This document shows positions 16,189 to 23,955 of a stretch of DNA of 64,000 nucleotides, in pieces (within the stretch, counting starts at the first letter, position 1; every line of letters begins with the position of its first letter). The notes below the pieces were generated by a model. The model made no database searches. It had not been told where the DNA came from and saw only the letters and a list, made by a program, of their open reading frames with translations. Source of the stretch: Gordonibacter urolithinfaciens (GTDB lineage: Bacteria; Actinomycetota; Coriobacteriia; Coriobacteriales; Eggerthellaceae); the NCBI RefSeq assembly GCF_900199375.1, contig NZ_LT900217.1, positions 1,364,001 through 1,428,000 on the forward strand, written 5' to 3'. The position numbers were made by a program, and so were the translations under genes.

Positions 16189-16887
16189 TCACGCTTCGCA
16201 CGTAGCCGCAGGTGGGTTGGGGTGGCGTATCTCGTCGGGAGCGTCGAGCGGTTCCATGTCCAGGTGCAGCGCCTGCTCCACCACCTTCATGAGCGCCTCG
16301 TCGGAGATGGCGGGGTTGATCTTCACGAGGCCCACCAGGCCGAAGACGACCACGCAGAACATCTCGTACACGAACTCTATCTCCACCTGATGGTACGCCG
16401 CGTACTCGGCCACGATATTCCCGTTGATGCAGTCCACCGTCTCGCGCACGGCGCGCACGTCGAACGCGTCGCGCACTCCCAGCTCCTCCAGCACGGCTAT
16501 CATGGGGCGCTGGTTGCCCTCGGCGTCGTAGAGCGCGCGGCGGAACGTGGCGATGCACGCGCGCAGCGACCCCGACGTGTCGCCGAACCGGCGCGACTCG
16601 TTCCACACGATGACGCTCTCCACCAGGTCTTCCACGTAATCGTCCAATACGGCGTCCACGACGGCCTGCTTGTTCTCGAAGTAGTAGTACACCAGCTCGC
16701 GCGTGACGCCGGCCTCGGCGGCCACGTCCTTCACCGTGGTCTTCGCCACGCCCTGGCGCTCGAACAGGGAGCGCGCCGCCAGCATGATGTCGCCGGCCGG
16801 CCCCGTGAGGCGCCGACTCTCGGCGAGCGAGCGACCGCACTCGCGCTGCACGGGCGCGTACCTGGTCTGCCTGGTGCCCAGCCGCAT
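16189..16887 (-). CDS. TetR/AcrR-family transcriptional regulator
   Basis: This regulator of about 232 residues carries an N-terminal TetR helix-turn-helix (AARSLFERQGVAKTTVKDVA through LVYYYFENKQAVVDAV) at about residues 35-80, and an all-helical ligand domain. Start 16887 is picked for its GGGGAGGGG ribosome-binding site, and the longer frame runs through its own promoter. An inverted repeat sits at the promoter and suggests autorepression. It lies 99 bases downstream of a polytopic membrane protein gene on the same strand, which may be a target. Confidence 0.85.
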   Translation of the reverse strand: MRLGTRQTRYAPVQRECGRSLAESRRLTGPAGDIMLAARSLFERQGVAKTTVKDVAAEAGVTRELVYYYFENKQAVVDAVLDDYVEDLVESVIVWNESRRFGDTSGSLRACIATFRRALYDAEGNQRPMIAVLEELGVRDAFDVRAVRETVDCINGNIVAEYAAYHQVEIEFVYEMFCVVVFGLVGLVKINPAISDEALMKVVEQALHLDMEPLDAPDEIRHPNPPAATCEA

Positions 16888-16914
16888 GGCCCCTCCCCTC
16901 GCTCCGAAGCGCGC

Positions 16915-16952
16915 ATGGACGCGCGCGGGGTGCTCCTGCACGCGTCCATTAT
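16915..16952 (-). promoter_or_regulatory. Probable TetR promoter and operator
   Basis: On the minus strand a TATAAT box (16952 to 16947) overlaps an inverted repeat ATGGACGCG (16915-16923) / CGCGTCCAT (16941-16949) with a 17-base spacer. Placement just after the -10 box and before the TetR start fits an autoregulatory operator. The -35 box is poor. Confidence 0.5.
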
Positions 16953-16986
16953 ACGGGAGGGAAGAGGCGCCGGACATGCGCACGGC

Positions 16987-17949
16987 CTAGCGGTTCTCCT
17001 CCACGACCCGCTGGTAGGCCTTGGTGTCGGCGTACAGCTCGTCGGTGAGCGGGTTGAGCTTGCGCTGCCGGATGCGGCGGAACTGGAACACGGCCAGCGC
17101 CACGTTCGAGGCGAGCGCGAGCAGGCTGACCGCGAAGAACGCTGCGGGATTGTGCGTGGTGGGGATGGGCGCCAGCACGTCGGCGAACTGCGGTACCGTC
17201 ATCACGAACATGATCCAGAGCCCGAGCGTCTGCGCGCGATGCTGCAGCCACGCCCCCTTCTTGATGAAGAACGTGGGGATGGTGCACGCCAGCAAGAGCG
17301 CCAGGCCGCAGTACGCGGAGTGGTCGGAGATGCAGTTGTACGTGTAGGCGAAGTTCCACAGGTCGTAGGCGATGATCCACGCCCAGATCATGTCCGGCCA
17401 GATCATGTCGCGCGCGGAGTCCTTCGAGATGAAGATGCCGAACCAGCCGCAGATGGTGACGATGTTCAGGATGCCGGCAATGCCGTTCATGATGTTCCAC
17501 GGCCCGGAGATGGTCCACAGGTTCTCTACGATGCCGCCTTGCCACAAGCCGAAGCTGAACACCTGGAAGTCGCGGACCACGGCCTCGGCGATGTTGACAG
17601 CCAAGATGAGCGGCGGGAAGCAGAGCGCCCAGCGCTTCTCGTACAGGTGATGGGTGCGGCCGTCGGCCCCGCGCCACTTCACGAAGCGCAGCGCGATGAA
17701 GCCGAGGCAGCCCGCCAGCGCCGAGTACGTCTTCACCCAGTTGAACCACGTGCCCGTACCGTACGGGTTGCCCGGCGCGGCCGTGGTGGGCCACACGAAC
17801 ACGGTGAGCACGAGCGGCACCACCGCGAACAGCGCGATGCCGGCCCACAGCTTCACGCGCCCCAGCTCGTTGAACGCCATGAGTGCGAACAGGATGAACA
17901 GCCAGATGGCCCAGTACAGCGGATCTTCGGCCTGGTACAGGATACCCAC
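16987..17949 (-). CDS. Polytopic membrane protein, DUF5692-like (paralogue A)
   Basis: This 320-residue protein has about eight to nine membrane segments and no known catalytic motif. It resembles what I recognise as the DUF5692 group of Eggerthellaceae proteins. Key shared strings with the gene at 19653 are NIAEAVVRDFQ (NIAEATLRDVQ there) and a WNFAYT / WNFLYT block. A GTG start at 17949 with an AAGGGGG site gives exactly the same length as that paralogue, 320 residues, which supports the choice over an upstream frame. The upstream region contains the 37-bp repeat with the palindrome TCTTTCACA-N13-TGTGAAAGA. Function is unknown. Confidence 0.65.
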   Translation of the reverse strand: MGILYQAEDPLYWAIWLFILFALMAFNELGRVKLWAGIALFAVVPLVLTVFVWPTTAAPGNPYGTGTWFNWVKTYSALAGCLGFIALRFVKWRGADGRTHHLYEKRWALCFPPLILAVNIAEAVVRDFQVFSFGLWQGGIVENLWTISGPWNIMNGIAGILNIVTICGWFGIFISKDSARDMIWPDMIWAWIIAYDLWNFAYTYNCISDHSAYCGLALLLACTIPTFFIKKGAWLQHRAQTLGLWIMFVMTVPQFADVLAPIPTTHNPAAFFAVSLLALASNVALAVFQFRRIRQRKLNPLTDELYADTKAYQRVVEENR

Positions 17950-18034
17950 GAGGATCGCCCCCTTCTGCGAGTCCGTGCACGGATGAGCCCCTCGCCCACC
18001 GCGCGTTTGCCCGCAGTATACGGGGCGCTCGCGG

Positions 18035-18071
18035 GCGAAGTCTTTCACACGGGAGGGCGGTTTGTGAAAGA
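18035..18071. repeat. 37-bp direct repeat, left copy, with internal palindrome
   Basis: This 37-base sequence is repeated without mismatch at 19516-19552 in the same orientation. It contains the inverted repeat TCTTTCACA (18041-18049) / TGTGAAAGA (18063-18071). The copies bound the AbiEi-AbiEii cassette exactly and also lie upstream of the two divergent DUF5692-like genes. It could be a duplicated target or recombination site, a shared operator, or both. Confidence 0.85.
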
Positions 18072-18099
18072 GGTGGAATCAAATTAACCTTGTTACGAC

Positions 18100-18135
18100 T
18101 GGCAGAACAATACCGAAAATGGTATAGTTCTGCCA
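18100..18135 (+). promoter_or_regulatory. AbiEi promoter with 15-bp inverted-repeat operator; leaderless start
   Basis: TGGCAGAACAATACC (18100-18114) and GGTATAGTTCTGCCA (18121-18135) form an inverted repeat with one mismatch and a 6-base centre. It contains an extended -10 element (TG-G-TATAGT, 18120-18128), which predicts a start at about 18135, the A of the antitoxin ATG. The mRNA would therefore be leaderless, consistent with no ribosome-binding site before this ATG. AbiEi antitoxins are known to repress their own promoter at inverted repeats. Confidence 0.75.
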
Positions 18136-18662
18136 TGACTTACTATGACGACCTATACGAGCACGCCGTCGACAATTACTACCTCGTCACCACCGACGAC
18201 GCGAACAACCTGGGAATACCGCCAGTAGAGCTCGCAAAGCTCGCGAAGCGAGGGCGGCTCCAAAATCTGGGGCGGGGACTGTACCGCCTGACCCGGTACG
18301 TGCCGAGCGAGTTCGATCCCTACGCGATCGCCGTTGCGCGCGTGGGCGGCTCCGCCTACCTGTACGGGGAATCCGTGCTCGCCCTTTTGAAGCTGGCGCC
18401 GACAAATCCCGATCGAATCTTCGTCGCCACATCCGTTCGAACTCGCAAGCGGCTCCCCGAGGGTATCCAAGTGGTGTCGCGAAAAGAGCCCGCCCGCATC
18501 ACGAGCTACGAGGGAATCCCCTGCCAACGCGTCAAAGACGCCATCCTCTCTTGCCAGGACACGATTATGCTCGAACGGCTGAACGAAGCGACCCATCGCG
18601 CTCGCGCCGAAGGGTTCTTGACGAAAGCAGAGTTCGACGAACTTGAGGAGGCGCTCGTATAA
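18135..18662 (+). CDS. AbiEi-type antitoxin (type IV toxin-antitoxin)
   Basis: This 175-residue protein has an N-terminal winged helix (YYLVTTDDANNLGIPPVELA, KLAKRGRLQNLGRGLYRL) typical of the AbiEi antitoxin/repressor family. A C-terminal domain (AYLYGESVLALLKL, RIFVATSVRTRKRLPEGI) follows. AbiEi neutralises its toxin without stable complex formation and represses the operon. It is directly followed by the nucleotidyltransferase toxin with no gap (TAA then ATG). Codon use is less GC-biased than in neighbouring genes, which fits a transferred cassette. Confidence 0.87.
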   Translation: MTYYDDLYEHAVDNYYLVTTDDANNLGIPPVELAKLAKRGRLQNLGRGLYRLTRYVPSEFDPYAIAVARVGGSAYLYGESVLALLKLAPTNPDRIFVATSVRTRKRLPEGIQVVSRKEPARITSYEGIPCQRVKDAILSCQDTIMLERLNEATHRARAEGFLTKAEFDELEEALV

Positions 18663-19484
18663 ATGACAAAACAGCCAAACAGCCGAAGAAACCTCGACAT
18701 GGCTATTCACCGGATGGCCGCCTCCGACAAGGATTTCGTGAAGCTTCGCGCCCTACTGGCCAACGCGATCGTCGGCCAGATGCTTCCGAACGGAGCCGTC
18801 AAAGGCGGAACGGCCCTGAAATTCCGCTTCGGAGATGCGGCGACGCGTTTCACCACAGATTTGGACGCTGCCAGGCAAAGCGATCTCGACGCCTTTGTGG
18901 AGAAGCTCGAGGCCTCGCTTTCCTCCGGATGGAACGGCTTCGCAGGCCGACTCGTGCCGCGCAGCCAAGCTCGCCCGGCGCATGTGCCGCCCCAGTACGT
19001 CATGCGCCCATTCGACATCAAGATCGATTACCGTGGGAAACCATGGTGCACCGTCTCGCTGGAAGTCGGACACAATGAGCTGGGCGATGCCGACGAGCCC
19101 GAACGCATGCTTCCACCAGATATCGCACGCATGTTTCGAGAGCTTGGGTTTCCCGATCCCGACCCCCTGCCCCTCATGCCGCTCCACCATCAAATCGCTC
19201 AGAAATTGCACGGGGCAAGCGAACCGGGAAGCAAACGGGCCCACGACCTCATCGATCTCCAAATCATTATGCGAGGAGCGACGGTTGACTCGACCTTGAC
19301 GCGGAGAACATGCGAGAGGCTTTTCGCCTATCGAGCCATGCAGCCATGGCCCTCCGTCATCACGAAGAACGAAGGATGGGAGACCCTGTACGACGCGCAG
19401 GTGCTGCCGCCTCCCGTCCTGCAGTCGGTTGACGAGGCGGTTGCGTGGGCCAACGAGCTGGTAACTACGATAGCGAACGCCTAA
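18663..19484 (+). CDS. AbiEii-type nucleotidyltransferase toxin
   Basis: This 273-residue protein belongs to the AbiEii/AbiGii nucleotidyltransferase toxins. Family motif I appears as KGGTALKFRFG followed by the acidic pair in TTDLDAA. LMPLHHQIAQKLHG and KRAHDLIDLQIIM match the later conserved helix blocks. Characterised relatives transfer nucleotides to tRNA acceptor stems and give abortive phage infection. The GAGGAGG inside the antitoxin's last codons serves as its ribosome-binding site. The 3' end is 31 bases before the right 37-bp direct repeat. Confidence 0.87.
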   Translation: MTKQPNSRRNLDMAIHRMAASDKDFVKLRALLANAIVGQMLPNGAVKGGTALKFRFGDAATRFTTDLDAARQSDLDAFVEKLEASLSSGWNGFAGRLVPRSQARPAHVPPQYVMRPFDIKIDYRGKPWCTVSLEVGHNELGDADEPERMLPPDIARMFRELGFPDPDPLPLMPLHHQIAQKLHGASEPGSKRAHDLIDLQIIMRGATVDSTLTRRTCERLFAYRAMQPWPSVITKNEGWETLYDAQVLPPPVLQSVDEAVAWANELVTTIANA

Positions 19485-19515
19485 GGCGCGCAGTTCTTTT
19501 GCAAGCGCCGCCTAC

Positions 19516-19552
19516 GCGAAGTCTTTCACACGGGAGGGCGGTTTGTGAAAGA
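19516..19552. repeat. 37-bp direct repeat, right copy
   Basis: This copy is identical to 18035-18071 and in the same orientation. Its inverted repeat is at 19522-19530 and 19544-19552. Copy-to-copy distance is 1481 bases. It sits about 100 bases upstream of the second DUF5692-like gene. Confidence 0.85.
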
Positions 19553-19652
19553 AGCGGCATGGCCGGCGATGCTAGACTGGCGGCGTCAACGTTGCCGGCA
19601 TCGCATGCCGTTCCACGGCCGCTGCCGCTTCACCGGGGGAAGGGGTTTCGCC

Positions 19653-20615
19653 ATGACCGTGCCTGTGTGGGTCACACCGATCTCGATGGTTGTCTACACC
19701 GTGCTGCTCATGCTGCTCACCGAGTTCATGCGACGGCATTACCGCACGTCGATGTGGGTGTGGGTGGTGTCGCTCGTCACCATTCCGCTATGGATAGCCA
19801 ACATCCCCGGGGATGACTGGTTCCGCTGGGCCAAGAACCTCTCCGTCATCCTGCCGCTCATCTTCGCCGGCCTCGGGCGCATCGCCGCCGTGGAGCAGAA
19901 GGACACGCCGTTCTGGCGGACCATGCGCAAGCGCTGGGTACGCTGGGTGCTGTACGGCATCGTGTTCTGCAACATCGCCGAGGCCACGCTGCGCGACGTG
20001 CAGATGGGCAACATGATGAACGCGCTCGCCGGCTTCATCCTGTGCGTCACCATGCCGTTCGGCGACAAGTTCTGGAAGTACGACACCTCGAGCCACGGCG
20101 AGATCCTCTCCTACACCGTGCCCATGTGGAACTTCCTCTACACCACCTGGAACGCGTGCTTCGTGTACGCCGAGGGACACGAGTTCTTCGCCTCGACCTG
20201 CTGCATCCTGGCGGCAGCCGAGCTGTACCCCATTGTCATGCGCCGGCCGGAGCTCTACATCACCGGGCGCATCTACACGCTGGGCGCGCACTTGCTGCTG
20301 CGCAGCTGCTTCCCGCTGCTGTTCCCCACCATCATGAACAGCGCCGCGTGGTTCAACCCCGACTTCATGGCAGGATGGGGCCTGTTCAACGGCATCATCG
20401 GCATCCCGTTCGTGTTCTGGTACTGCTACCAGCTGCACACGGGCCGCGCCGACGTGGCGTTCCGGCGCGGCAAGGCGCGCGCGATCTACCTGGAAGGGCG
20501 TGCGAACGGCACGATCGACGAGTACGGCGACCCGGTAGCCTTGCCCGCGCCGGCCGCGGGCAAGCCGCAGGCCCCCGCGCTCCCAGACGACGACGCCGCG
20601 CCCGTCGCGGGGTGA
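19653..20615 (+). CDS. Polytopic membrane protein, DUF5692-like (paralogue B)
   Basis: This 320-residue protein has about eight membrane segments and a charged, Pro/Ala-rich C-terminal tail. It is divergent from paralogue A but shares its length, the NIAEATLRDVQ motif after the third or fourth helix and a WNFLYTTWNACFVY block. GGGGGAAGGGG stands before ATG 19653, and a longer frame through the 37-bp repeat is rejected. The two paralogues are transcribed away from each other with the AbiE cassette between them. No function is known; a sensory or transport role would be guesswork. Confidence 0.65.
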   Translation: MTVPVWVTPISMVVYTVLLMLLTEFMRRHYRTSMWVWVVSLVTIPLWIANIPGDDWFRWAKNLSVILPLIFAGLGRIAAVEQKDTPFWRTMRKRWVRWVLYGIVFCNIAEATLRDVQMGNMMNALAGFILCVTMPFGDKFWKYDTSSHGEILSYTVPMWNFLYTTWNACFVYAEGHEFFASTCCILAAAELYPIVMRRPELYITGRIYTLGAHLLLRSCFPLLFPTIMNSAAWFNPDFMAGWGLFNGIIGIPFVFWYCYQLHTGRADVAFRRGKARAIYLEGRANGTIDEYGDPVALPAPAAGKPQAPALPDDDAAPVAG

Positions 20616-20624
20616 CGGGCGCGC

Positions 20625-20927
20625 CTACCGGCTCGAGGCTTGAGCGTCGTCCAGCGCGTTGAGGGCGGCGTTGTAGCCGCCGGAGCCGTAGCTAAGGCAT
20701 TTCGACACGCGCGCGATGGTAGTGGCCGAGGCGCCCGTGGCCTCCTCGATGGCGGCGTAGGACTTGCCGGCATCCAGCAGGCGCGCCACGGCCAGCCGCT
20801 GCGAGGTCTCCTTGATCTCGCGGATGGTGAACAAGTCCTCCAGCAGCGTGTAGACGGTGTCCTCGTCGTCGAGCGCGGCGAACACGCGCAGCAGGTCCTC
20901 CACCTCCGGCGTCCTGAGATCGCTCAT
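20625..20927 (-). CDS. YerC/YecD family TrpR-related regulator
   Basis: This 100-residue protein is a TrpR-like DNA-binding protein of the YerC/YecD type. The helix-turn-helix is seen in SQRLAVARLLDAGKSYAAIE and EATGASATTIARVSKCL. The N-terminus (LRTPEVEDLLRVFAALDDED) and length are normal for the family. Targets are generally unknown, and tryptophan sensing is not established for this branch. It converges on paralogue B, with stops 9 bases apart. Confidence 0.9.
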   Translation of the reverse strand: MSDLRTPEVEDLLRVFAALDDEDTVYTLLEDLFTIREIKETSQRLAVARLLDAGKSYAAIEEATGASATTIARVSKCLSYGSGGYNAALNALDDAQASSR

Positions 20928-21080
20928 GCCAACCTACTTTCCCTTACCTGTCCACTAATGTCAGCGAGGGCTCCCGCGGTGCCCCGTATTGACGCGTTGC
21001 GCGGCCGAGCGTGCTTCGCACGTGAGGGTAAGCGCAAAAGCGGCAAGGCGGGGTGCTGCGGGAGGCCGCAGCGTCGGGCA

Positions 21081-21108
21081 GTTCCGCCGTCCGTCAGGAC
21101 GGCGGAAC
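21081..21108 (-). terminator. 12-bp hairpin across the cimA stop codon
   Basis: GTTCCGCCGTCC (21081-21092) pairs perfectly with GGACGGCGGAAC (21097-21108). The cimA stop codon (21094-21096) lies in the 4-base loop, so the terminator stem is partly coding. There is no T-tract. The hairpin at 23928 shares the GTTCCGC start. Confidence 0.65.
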
Positions 21109-22689
21109 GTTGCATCTCATCAGGCCGTACTCTATTGAGTCGACCAGTGCGTTCCATGACGCCTCGATGATGTTCTCGGAGACGCCGATGGTTCCCCAGG
21201 TGCCCTCGGCGTCGCGCGTGGTGATGACGACGCGGGTGATGGCGCCCGTGCCCACGTTCTCGTCGAGGATGCGCACCTTGTAGTCCACCAGCTCCATACC
21301 CGCCACCTCGGGGAAGAACTGCGTGATGGCCAGGCGCAGCGCGTTGTCGAGCGCGCCCACGGGGCCGGTGCCCTCGCCCGTGGCCACGAAGCGCTCGTCG
21401 CCCACGTGTATCTTGATGGTGGCCTCGCTCATGGCGTCCTTCGCGCGGGCGCCGGTGTCCTCGTGGTCGTCCACGATGACGCGGAAGCTCTCCAGCGTGA
21501 AGTGCGGCCGGTAGGTGCCCAGGTGCCACTGCAGCAGCACGGCCAGCGAGCCGTCGGCCACCTCGTAGGAGTAGCCTTGCGCCTCGCGCGCCTTGATGTC
21601 GTCGAGGATGGCCTGCGCCTGCTCGGGATGCGCGGCCAGGTCGACGCCCAGGCTGGCCGCCTTCGCCACGAGCGACGCCTTGCCCGCCAGCTCGCTCACC
21701 AGCATGCGCTGCGCGTTGCCCACGTTCTCGGGGCGCGTGTGCTCGTAGGCTTCCGGAAACCGCGCGATGGCGCTGGCGTGCAGCCCGCCCTTGTGCGCGA
21801 ACGCCGATGCGCCCGTGTAGGGATGGTGCGTGGGCACGGCCATGTTGCAGGTCTCGGCCACGAACTGCGACACGCTGGTCAGCTGGCGCAGCTTGTCGGG
21901 GCCGACGGTGGAGCAGCCCATCTTCAGCTCCAGGTCGGCGATCGTGGTGAGCAGGTCGGTGTTGCCCACGCGCTCGCCGAAGCCGTTGACGGTGCCCTGC
22001 ACCTGGGTCGCCCCGGCACGCACGGCGGCCAGCGTGTTCGCCACGGCGCAGCCCGAATCGTTGTGGCAGTGGATGCCGATGCGCTGCCCCGGCAGCTCGG
22101 CCGCCACAGCGGCCACGATCTCGCCCACCTCATGCGGCAGCGCGCCGCCGTTCGTCTCGCAGAGGTCGATAGAGTGGGCGCCGGCCTCGCTGGCCGCGCG
22201 CACGCAGGCGAGCGCGTAGGCGGGGTTGGCCTTGTAGCCGTCGAAGAAGTGCTCGGCGTCGAACACCACCTCGCGGCCCTGCGCCTTCAGGAACGCCACC
22301 GAATCGGCGATCATGCGCAGGTTCTCGTCGAGCGTGGTGAGCAGCGCGCGCGTCACCTGGGCATCCCACGTCTTGCCCACGATGGTGACGATGGGCGCGC
22401 CGCTGGCCACGAGGTCGGCGAGCCCCTGGTCGTCGGCCGCCGCCACGCCCTTCTTGCACGTGGAGCCGAACGCCGCGATGCGCGCGTGCGCAAGGGGCAG
22501 CTCCCGCACGCGCTGGAAGAACGCGATGTCTTTGGGGTTCGACGCGGGGAAGCCGCCCTCGATGGCATCGATGCCGAACGCATCGAGCCGCTCCACGATG
22601 CGCAGCTTGTCCTCGAGCGAGAGCGTGATGCCCTCGCTCTGCTCCCCGTCGCGCAGCGTGCTGTCGTAGGTGAGAATCTTCTGGGTCAT
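21094..22689 (-). CDS. cimA: (R)-citramalate synthase
   Basis: This 531-residue enzyme condenses pyruvate with acetyl-CoA to give citramalate, the first step of the threonine-independent route to isoleucine. The N-terminal TIM barrel begins with [14 protein letters not shown] and carries the metal site in [31 protein letters not shown] is the HMGL-like signature. The C-terminal LeuA-type allosteric domain ([17 protein letters not shown]) suggests feedback by isoleucine. Length and [11 protein letters not shown] favour CimA over LeuA or homocitrate synthase. It is 14 bases downstream of ilvE in the same operon. Confidence 0.9.
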   Translation of the reverse strand: MTQKILTYDSTLRDGEQSEGITLSLEDKLRIVERLDAFGIDAIEGGFPASNPKDIAFFQRVRELPLAHARIAAFGSTCKKGVAAADDQGLADLVASGAPIVTIVGKTWDAQVTRALLTTLDENLRMIADSVAFLKAQGREVVFDAEHFFDGYKANPAYALACVRAASEAGAHSIDLCETNGGALPHEVGEIVAAVAAELPGQRIGIHCHNDSGCAVANTLAAVRAGATQVQGTVNGFGERVGNTDLLTTIADLELKMGCSTVGPDKLRQLTSVSQFVAETCNMAVPTHHPYTGASAFAHKGGLHASAIARFPEAYEHTRPENVGNAQRMLVSELAGKASLVAKAASLGVDLAAHPEQAQAILDDIKAREAQGYSYEVADGSLAVLLQWHLGTYRPHFTLESFRVIVDDHEDTGARAKDAMSEATIKIHVGDERFVATGEGTGPVGALDNALRLAITQFFPEVAGMELVDYKVRILDENVGTGAITRVVITTRDAEGTWGTIGVSENIIEASWNALVDSIEYGLMRCNVPPS

Positions 22690-22703
22690 GGCCTTTGTCG
22701 CGC

Positions 22704-23627
22704 TTATACTTCCGCGAGCCAGTCGGCGTAGTCGTCGATCTGGCCGTAGGCCACGGCGAAGTAGCGGTCCTGCAGGGCGCGGGTGACCTCGCCCGGCTTT
22801 CCGATCTCGCGACCGTCGACGCTGCCGATGGGCGTGAGCTCGGCGGCGGAACCGGTCATGAACACCTCGTCGGCGATGTAGAGGTCGCTACGGGTGAGGC
22901 TCTCCTCGATAGCGGGGATCTCCAGGTCGTCGGCCAGACAGAGCACCGTGTCGCGCGTGATGCCCTCCAGCAGGCCGTCGGACAGGGGCGGCGTGGACAG
23001 CACGCCGTCGCGCACGATGAACAGGTTCTCGCCGGTGCCCTCGCACACAAGGCCGGCCTCGTTCAGCATGATGGCCTCGGCGTAGCCATGCTCCTTGGCC
23101 TCGAGCTTCGCCAAAATGGAGTTCATGTAGGACGCCGTGCTCTTCACCGCGGGAGGGATGGCGTTGTTCGAGCGCTGGCGCCACGAGGACACGCCCACGG
23201 CCACGCCGTTCTCCAGCGCGTCGGCGCCCAGGTAGCTCTCCCACGGCCACACGGCAATGGCCACGTCGGTGGGCGAGCCGGTGGGATCGACGCCCATCAC
23301 GCCGTAGCCGCGGTACACGAGCGGGCGGATGTAGCACGACGGCAGGTTGTTCTTGCGGATGAGGTCCAGCGTGGCGTCGCACAGCTCGTCCACCGTGTAG
23401 GGCAGCTCGATGCAGGCGATCTTGCAGCTGCGATGCAGGCGCTCCATGTGGTCGCGCAGGCGGAACACATGGCTCTTGCCGTTCTCGGGGTTCTGGTAGC
23501 AGCGGATGCCCTCGAACACGCCGGAGCCGTAGTGCAGCGAGTGGGACAAGATATGCGTGGTGGCCTCGGCCCAGGGGATCATCTCCCCGTTCTTCCAGAT
23601 GTACTCCACTTCGGTGATGTCGGCCAT
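22704..23627 (-). CDS. ilvE: Branched-chain amino acid aminotransferase
   Basis: This 307-residue class IV aminotransferase converts branched-chain 2-oxo acids to isoleucine, leucine and valine with glutamate as donor. SHSLHYGSGVFEGIRCY is the substrate-binding block, VKSTASYMNSILAKLEA carries the PLP lysine, and LNEAGLVCEGTGENLFIVRDG is the family signature. The ATG at 23627 has AAGGGAC upstream, and the much longer open frame is a shadow. Co-transcription with cimA supports an isoleucine role. Confidence 0.92.
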   Translation of the reverse strand: MADITEVEYIWKNGEMIPWAEATTHILSHSLHYGSGVFEGIRCYQNPENGKSHVFRLRDHMERLHRSCKIACIELPYTVDELCDATLDLIRKNNLPSCYIRPLVYRGYGVMGVDPTGSPTDVAIAVWPWESYLGADALENGVAVGVSSWRQRSNNAIPPAVKSTASYMNSILAKLEAKEHGYAEAIMLNEAGLVCEGTGENLFIVRDGVLSTPPLSDGLLEGITRDTVLCLADDLEIPAIEESLTRSDLYIADEVFMTGSAAELTPIGSVDGREIGKPGEVTRALQDRYFAVAYGQIDDYADWLAEV

Positions 23628-23927
23628 GATCGCGTCCCTTCTCGCCTCGGGTTGGACGCCGCCGCATGCAATCGTTCGCCCCGCTCCCGGCCGTGCCGGC
23701 AATCGGGCGGGCGAACGAGCCCATGCGGTCTGACGTGCGGGTATCGTTCTTGATCGTCCGCCCATTGTACTCCAATAGGCTAAAGCGCGCCGCGGTTTCC
23801 GGCGAAGCGACAGAAAACCGGCACCGAAAGCAGGCTGGGCAGTTAGAGGCTTGCCGGACAAGATCGCACGCTGGCAAGCGAAAAAGGGGCGAGGACCGGG
23901 CGCCAAGGGCCCTCGCGGCGTCAAGCT
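23628..23927. promoter_or_regulatory. ilvE-cimA upstream region with TACAAT box and leader hairpin
   Basis: On the minus strand a TACAAT box (23769 to 23764) would give a leader of about 130 bases before ilvE. Within the leader TCGTTCGCCC can pair with GGGGCGAACGA. No T-box specifier or leader peptide rich in branched-chain codons was recognised. The rest of this interval up to the glnN terminator has no gene. Confidence 0.35.
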
Positions 23928-23954
23928 GTTCCGCGGGCCGGAGGCCCGCGGAAC
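23928..23954 (-). terminator. 12-bp terminator hairpin abutting the glnN stop
   Basis: GTTCCGCGGGCC (23928-23939) pairs perfectly with GGCCCGCGGAAC (23943-23954) over a 3-base loop, one base beyond the glnN stop at 23956. The design is like the hairpin at 21081. Confidence 0.75.
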
Positions 23955-23955
23955 C

